From MPNP01 sp026710155 (GTDB taxonomy: Bacteria; Pseudomonadota; Alphaproteobacteria; Rhodobacterales; Rhodobacteraceae), in contig OZ241737.1 of the NCBI GenBank assembly GCA_965200885.1, positions 1,612,001-1,676,000 on the forward strand: 64,000 nt of DNA. The letters run 5' to 3'. A program made the translations under genes and the position numbers. Numbering within the stretch: the first letter of the stretch is position 1; the number at the start of each line of letters is the position of its first letter. Positions 59,235-64,000 of this stretch are shown here, in pieces. Below the pieces are notes generated by a model, which was given only the letters and a program-made list of their open reading frames with translations, was not told where the DNA came from and made no database searches.

Positions 59235-60778
59235 GCCTCAATCTCCGCAATGATGATATTTATATCGCTACGAAGCTTATCAATCTTTTTGACTGTGGTA
59301 TTAATCTCAGAATTAAGTTTGGTGATATTAATTTTCTCACGAGTATCTTCAGCTTCAACATAAGAACTGATCGATAGATTGTATTCTTTTGTAACAATCT
59401 CATTATAAGTGACTGATTGGGCCAGATATTTGATGTTTTCTTTACTATCGAACATATCCACAATCTGTTCGATATGCTGATCATACATGACATTATTGTT
59501 GGTTTCTTTCCTGAAGAAATCTTCACCACTCGCATCAATAAATTGGATCTTTGTATCGGGTTTGTTTTTGGCCAGTACCAAAATATTGACTGCGATGGAG
59601 GTTCCATAAAACAGGTTGGGTGCTAGCGAAATCACCGCTTCTACAAAATTATGATCAACCAGAAATTTACGGATTTTCTGCTCTGCACCTCCACGATAAA
59701 ATATACCAGGGAAGCACACAATCGCTGCACGCCCCCTGCTAGAAAGATAGTTGAGAGTATGAAGTATAAAAGCAAAATCTGCCTTGGATTTAGGTGCCAG
59801 TACACCTGCTGGTGCAAAGCGTTCATCGTTAATCAGGGTAGGATCATCTGAACCGATCCATTTCACAGAATAAGGCGGATTGGATACAATGACATCAAAA
59901 GGTTTGTTATCAGCAAATTGGGGATTGGTAAGTGTATTGCCAAGTCGGATATTGAATTTATCATAATTGATGTTGTGTAAAAACATGTTCATACGAGCGA
60001 GATTATAGGTAGTGTGGTTGATCTCTTGCCCAAAAAAGCCTTCTTCAATAATATGCTCTTCAAACTGCTTTTTTGCTTGTAGCAATAAAGAGCCCGAACC
60101 TGCTGCAGGATCATAAATCTTATTCACACTAGTTTGCTTATGCATGGCAAGTTGAGCAATCAATTTTGAGACATGCTGTGGGGTGAAAAATTCACCGCCG
60201 GATTTACCAGCATTTGCGGCATAGTTTGAGATTAGGAATTCATATGCATCACCGAACATGTCAATCTGACTACCCTGGAAGTCACCAAATTCCAATCCTG
60301 CCACGCCCAAAAGCACAGCTTTCAATCTGGTATTCTTATCCTTAACTGTATTGCCAAGCCGGTTGCTTGTTGTATCAAAATCGGCAAACAAACCTTTGAT
60401 GTCTTCTTCTGATGGGTAGCCACTGGCTGAAGCTTCAATTTCTGCAAAAATTTTGGCTAGGTCAGTGTTTAAGTTATCATTGTTATTGGCATTTTTTGTT
60501 ACATTGACGAACAACTGGCTGGGAAAGATAAAGTACCCTTTGGTTTTGATGGCATCGTCTTTGATCTCCGGTGAAATCACATCATCAGACATTTGTGCAT
60601 AATTGATGCTTGCATCATCCGCTTCAATATAGCTGGAGAAATTTTCACTGATAAAGCGGTAAAATAGTGTTCCAAGTACATACTGCTTAAAGTCCCAGCC
60701 ATCGACAGCACCCCGAACGTCATTGGCGATCTGCCAGATTTGGCGGTGAAGAGCTGCACGTTGTTGGTTACCTGTCAT
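59231..60778 (-). CDS. hsdM: type I modification methyltransferase HsdM
   Basis: This 515-aa N6-adenine methyltransferase has the N-terminal HsdM helical domain, the SAM motif DPAAGSGSLLLQ, and the catalytic NPPYSVKW. It is usual in length and has GAGGAA before its ATG. With HsdS it methylates the target; it leads the hsdM-hsdS-prrC-hsdR operon. Confidence 0.96.
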   Translation of the reverse strand: MTGNQQRAALHRQIWQIANDVRGAVDGWDFKQYVLGTLFYRFISENFSSYIEADDASINYAQMSDDVISPEIKDDAIKTKGYFIFPSQLFVNVTKNANNNDNLNTDLAKIFAEIEASASGYPSEEDIKGLFADFDTTSNRLGNTVKDKNTRLKAVLLGVAGLEFGDFQGSQIDMFGDAYEFLISNYAANAGKSGGEFFTPQHVSKLIAQLAMHKQTSVNKIYDPAAGSGSLLLQAKKQFEEHIIEEGFFGQEINHTTYNLARMNMFLHNINYDKFNIRLGNTLTNPQFADNKPFDVIVSNPPYSVKWIGSDDPTLINDERFAPAGVLAPKSKADFAFILHTLNYLSSRGRAAIVCFPGIFYRGGAEQKIRKFLVDHNFVEAVISLAPNLFYGTSIAVNILVLAKNKPDTKIQFIDASGEDFFRKETNNNVMYDQHIEQIVDMFDSKENIKYLAQSVTYNEIVTKEYNLSISSYVEAEDTREKINITKLNSEINTTVKKIDKLRSDINIIIAEIEA

Positions 60779-61233
60779 ATTTTGTTCCTCTTAAGTTCTC
60801 GTTCCGTAATCCAGCAATTAATTTCTATTTCAATAGCCTGTTAAATCCAAAACACCGAATAATGCACAGTAATTTTCGAAAGCAGTGCCAATTTTGATAC
60901 CAAAAATTTGAGATTAATCTTTAAGAAAAAACATCGCATTTTAACCCAGCGACTTATGATTAAATTCTTGAAAAAAATCTAAATCTGGTGATACCTTCTA
61001 AGGGTTGGATATAAAGTTATACTTGTGAAGGTAAAACATAAGGATTCTTTTACTCGGTTAAGTCAACCAAAAGAAAAGGAAAATAAGGATTTACCAGTTT
61101 TATAGTTGTTTAAGCTAACATGTTTGAACGTAGTCAGAATTGGATAATACTACTTAAAGAAAAGCATGCAATTGCATCAATACAAATCAGTTAAGTTAAT
61201 AGAAAAGACAAGAATTGATCATTTAGGATAACC
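60779..61233. other. intergenic stretch with a possible degenerate IS5-derived element
   Basis: 455 AT-rich bases. At 60949-60970 the sequence GCGACTTATGATTAAATTCTTG resembles the IS5-type ends at 39552 and 63920. At 60796-60814 a sequence with GTTCCGTAATCCAG resembles the opposite end. This could be a worn MITE of about 170 bases. The remainder should contain promoters for the divergent hsdM and ThDP-enzyme genes. Confidence 0.3.
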
Positions 61234-62859
61234 ATGACAATGAAAGTAGCTGAATTAGTAATAAGATCATTGATCAAAAATAAGATCGATCAACTTTACT
61301 GTTTGCCTGGTGTTCAAAACGATCCTTTTTTTGATACACTCTATGACTATACGGATTCAATTACTCCCATCGTTTCCCGCCATGAACAGGGGGCTGCTTA
61401 CATGGCAACTGGAGCAGCACTAGCAACCGGAAACAAACAGGCATTCTGCGTGGTTCCCGGTCCGGGTTTCCTGAATACCACTGCAGCGTTGTGTACAGCT
61501 TATGCTGTCAATGCTCCCGTCCTGGGAATTATTGGTCAAATACCTCTGGAAGAAATCGGCAAGGGTCATGGGTTGTTACATGAGATTCCAAATCAATTGG
61601 GTATTTTATCAAGCCTGACGAAATATTCTGATCGTATTATCGGAGGTGGCAATGCAAGAGAAGTCATTGAAAATGTTTTCAATGCACTTTCCAATGGCAG
61701 GCCTCAACCCATTGGAGTGGAAATCCCGGTAAATGTCTGGGACCGACTTGTTGAGGACTGTGGTGAAAGCAAACAAAAATCAAGTCAACTCCCAGTTGAT
61801 CTGGACAAAATTGAAGAAGCCAAAAATATATTGATCGAAGCCAAGGCACCAGTGATTGTTGTTGGAAGTGGTGCACAAAATCACAGTTTGCTGGTTAATA
61901 GACTTATGGAGACGCTGTCAGCACCAGTTATGTCATATCAAAACGGTCAGGGTGTTGTATCTGCGGATCATCCGTTGAAAATCAATTTGCCGATAGGATA
62001 TGACCTTTGGCATGAAGTTGATGTTGTTCTCGGGTTGGGTACCAGACTTCAAAGCCAGGTTCATCAATGGGGACAGGATGAGAACCTGAAGGTAATCCAC
62101 ATTGATATTGATGAGACCCAACTTGGCAGAAGTGCCAGGACAGATGTGGCGATAAATGCTGATTTGGCAGATGCCTTGCCAGAATTGATAGGTGCACTTG
62201 AAGGGAATGAAATCAAGCGAAGTGATTGGGTGAAGAGGGTAGGGGAAGTATCTGAACGGAGATGGAAGGAAATCAGACATAAATTGAAACCCCAAATAGC
62301 TTATCTTGAAGCAATTCGTGATGTACTGCCAAAAGAGGGAATTTATGTCGATGAGCTTACCCAGGTAGGTTATGTGTCACGATTTGCTTATAAGGCATAT
62401 TTGCCCAGGACATATATTTCTACCGGATATCAGGGAACATTGGGGTATGGCTTTCCAACGGCGCTGGGTGTTGCTCATGCCAGAAGGGATGTTCCGGTTG
62501 TGGCTATTGCTGGCGATGGCGGTGCCTTGGTTGGCTTGGGTGAACTGGCAACAGCCGTGAAATACAATATTCCCCTTACGACAATAATTTTTCAGGATCA
62601 TGCCTATGGAAATGTTCAGCACTTTCAAAGAGATGTATACGGTGGTCGGATCATTGCCACTGATCTCACCAGCCCCGATTTTGTCAAATATGCCGAGGCA
62701 TTTGGGGCCATGGGTTTGCGAGCCATTTCGCCAGAGGAATTGAAGCCCGTTTTGAAACGGGCAATCAATCACGATGGTCCATGTATAATTGAAGTACCGG
62801 TGGGTGTATTTCCCAGCCCTTGGGAGTTTCTGGTGCTTCCCAAGATCAGGGGTGTATAA
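61234..62859 (+). CDS. thiamine-diphosphate-dependent enzyme (acetolactate-synthase-like)
   Basis: This 541-aa protein has the three-domain ThDP fold. The Pyr domain has the catalytic Glu-containing RHEQGAAYMATG near residue 50. The central domain has PVIVVGSGAQNHS. The PP domain has the Mg/ThDP motif GDGGALVGLGELATAVKYN ending at QDHAYGN instead of the usual NN. It is similar to large subunits of acetolactate synthase and benzoylformate decarboxylase-type enzymes, but no ilvN-like subunit is present. The reaction is unknown; 2-oxoacid decarboxylation or carboligation is likely from the family. Confidence 0.83.
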   Translation: MTMKVAELVIRSLIKNKIDQLYCLPGVQNDPFFDTLYDYTDSITPIVSRHEQGAAYMATGAALATGNKQAFCVVPGPGFLNTTAALCTAYAVNAPVLGIIGQIPLEEIGKGHGLLHEIPNQLGILSSLTKYSDRIIGGGNAREVIENVFNALSNGRPQPIGVEIPVNVWDRLVEDCGESKQKSSQLPVDLDKIEEAKNILIEAKAPVIVVGSGAQNHSLLVNRLMETLSAPVMSYQNGQGVVSADHPLKINLPIGYDLWHEVDVVLGLGTRLQSQVHQWGQDENLKVIHIDIDETQLGRSARTDVAINADLADALPELIGALEGNEIKRSDWVKRVGEVSERRWKEIRHKLKPQIAYLEAIRDVLPKEGIYVDELTQVGYVSRFAYKAYLPRTYISTGYQGTLGYGFPTALGVAHARRDVPVVAIAGDGGALVGLGELATAVKYNIPLTTIIFQDHAYGNVQHFQRDVYGGRIIATDLTSPDFVKYAEAFGAMGLRAISPEELKPVLKRAINHDGPCIIEVPVGVFPSPWEFLVLPKIRGV

Positions 62860-62942
62860 CTACTGTCGCAAATCAAGGTGAATTGTGGAAATAAATTTTC
62901 CGACACTTGTTTTGCCTTTAATCATCACTAGTTCTGGTGCTT

Positions 62943-63800
62943 ATGAAAAAGCTTTTCAAAAGATCAAAAAACAAAGATTCCTCTAAAAAATCACCTCGGC
63001 GATTAAGAATACCCTTCAGGAAATCCAAACCGGTAGTTTCCGTCATTAGACTTGAGGGTGTAATTGCCTCTGGTGGTAGAATGAGGCAATCCCAACTATC
63101 TGACGAAGGTGTTGCTCCCTTTGTTGAAAAAGCCTTTACAAGAGGAAAGCCCGTTGCAGTAGCTATGGTGATTAACTCACCAGGTGGTTCACCAGTTCAA
63201 AGTTCACTTATTGCTGCCAGAATAATCAGATTGTCGCAGGAAAAGGAAGTTCCAATCTATACTTTTGTAGAAGATGTTGCTGCCTCAGGGGGGTACTGGT
63301 TAGCAGCAATTGGTGATGAGATTTATGCGGATGAAAACTCGATTGTTGGCTCGATTGGTGTCATATCATCTTCATTCGGATTTCAGGAACTGTTGAACAA
63401 GGTTGGCATTGAAAGACGGGTTCATACTTCTGGGGAAGAAAAAAACATTCTTGATCCATTCCTTCCGGAAAACCCTGATGATGTTGAAAAACTCAAGGAG
63501 ATTCAGAAGGAGATTCATGAGAACTTCATTTCCTATGTCACGGAAAGAAGAAAGGGAAAGGAAATTGATGAATCGGCCTTTACTGGTAGATTCTGGACAG
63601 GCCGCAAGGCAATAGAAATCGGATTGGTCGACCAGATCGGGCATATGGTTCCGGTGATGAAGGAAAAATTCGGTGAAGATTTGAAATTCAATTCCTATGT
63701 CAAAAAGAAGAAATTCCTATCTTCCCTTGGGGCACAGGTCACAAGTTCAACATTGGATTATTTCAAGGCGAATTCACTTTGGGAGAAGTTTCGTCTGTAA
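62943..63800 (+). CDS. S49-family signal peptide peptidase (SppA/SohB-like)
   Basis: This 285-aa serine peptidase starts at ATG 62943 (a GTG at 62937 is in frame). It is very basic at the N terminus (residues 1-30) without a clear membrane helix. The catalytic core has VINSPGGSPVQS, the Ser nucleophile in AASGGYWLA and the Lys in SIVGSIGVIS. Members cut signal-peptide remains in the membrane. The TAA stop is part of the target duplication of the MITE after it. Confidence 0.9.
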   Translation: MKKLFKRSKNKDSSKKSPRRLRIPFRKSKPVVSVIRLEGVIASGGRMRQSQLSDEGVAPFVEKAFTRGKPVAVAMVINSPGGSPVQSSLIAARIIRLSQEKEVPIYTFVEDVAASGGYWLAAIGDEIYADENSIVGSIGVISSSFGFQELLNKVGIERRVHTSGEEKNILDPFLPENPDDVEKLKEIQKEIHENFISYVTERRKGKEIDESAFTGRFWTGRKAIEIGLVDQIGHMVPVMKEKFGEDLKFNSYVKKKKFLSSLGAQVTSSTLDYFKANSLWEKFRL

Positions 63801-63939
63801 AAGATTGTTCCATAAGCCAAAAAATGTAGCAAATTCAATACATTTTAAGTCAAAAAAACATTTTTGGTTCCCAATCAATTCCGAATTTCAGGTCAAACAG
63901 CATCATTTTTATTGTTTTTGTGACTTATGATTCAGGCTC
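63801..63939. mobile_element. MITE-like element (139 bp) of IS5 type
   Basis: The right end (GTGACTTATGATTCAGGCTC at 63920-63939) is identical over 20 bases to the end of the decayed IS5 copy at 39552-39571. The left end (AAGATTGTTCCATAAGCCA at 63801-63819) matches it imperfectly as inverted repeat (12 of 19) and shares TTGTTCCATAA with the right end of the intact IS at 35141-36108. TAA flanks both sides (63798-63800, 63940-63942). It has no coding capacity. Confidence 0.65.
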
Positions 63940-64000
63940 TAAAGCATTTCTTGTAAAATAATTTACTACCTAACACATAACTTTTTAACCTGACCTCTTA

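Overview
The window comes from an alphaproteobacterium. The 16S and 23S sequences, the order 16S-tRNA-Ile-tRNA-Ala-23S-5S-tRNA-fMet, the 41-residue L36 type, the zinc-ribbon DinB and the LIV-transporter/acyl-CoA-ligase cassette all fit that class. The host DNA is moderately AT-rich, while the IS elements are visibly GC-rich. I cannot place it to genus. Several genes look recently broken (MlrC, Fic, mobA, a transposase), and several long homopolymer tracts sit in or next to genes.

Layout. 1-3453: end of a branched-chain-amino-acid-type (LIV) ABC operon (livG-livF-livH-livM). 3511-7720: miaB, then a long formate dehydrogenase alpha subunit with no beta/gamma partner beside it. 7763-16305: a second LIV operon with an acyl-CoA ligase, a DUF6958-like protein and a PaaK-type ligase, which looks like uptake and CoA activation of an organic acid. 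16318-22267: rpmJ, tRNA-Val, a TerB-like membrane protein, a D-threonine-aldolase-family enzyme, a broken mlrC, dinB and pyrF. 22385-33576: an amide-uptake locus on the minus strand (binding protein, livH, livM, livG, a LivF ATPase fused in frame to an amidase, then an acyl-CoA ligase), preceded by a flotillin-like gene and facing a cytosine-deaminase-like gene. 33577-39574: accessory mosaic with a phase-variable exported protein, an intact IS5-family element, a BrnT/BrnA toxin-antitoxin pair, remnants of a mobilisable plasmid and a decayed IS5 copy. 39839-44174: clpB and msrPQ. 44204-49626: rRNA operon. 49881-60778: defence island with a DUF4143 fragment, a broken fic, hipBA and a type I restriction-modification operon hsdM-hsdS-prrC-hsdR. 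61234-63939: a ThDP enzyme, an S49 peptidase and a small IS5-derived MITE.

The most interesting signals are the following. (1) The hsd/prrC operon carries a G10 tract in hsdS and a T8 tract in prrC, and both genes are out of frame by exactly one base. Loss of one base in each would restore a two-TRD specificity subunit (382 aa) and a PrrC anticodon nuclease (372 aa) with its Arg-Glu-His triad. (2) A C9 tract in the signal-peptide region of an exported protein is again one base from the open frame. (3) Two more G9/C9 tracts lie at the ribosome-binding site of the flotillin gene and in the leader of the amide-binding protein. All four G tracts are followed by TA, which suggests a genome-wide contingency-locus strategy. 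(4) An ABC-transporter ATPase is fused to an amidase in an operon that also encodes the acyl-CoA ligase, joining import, hydrolysis and activation.
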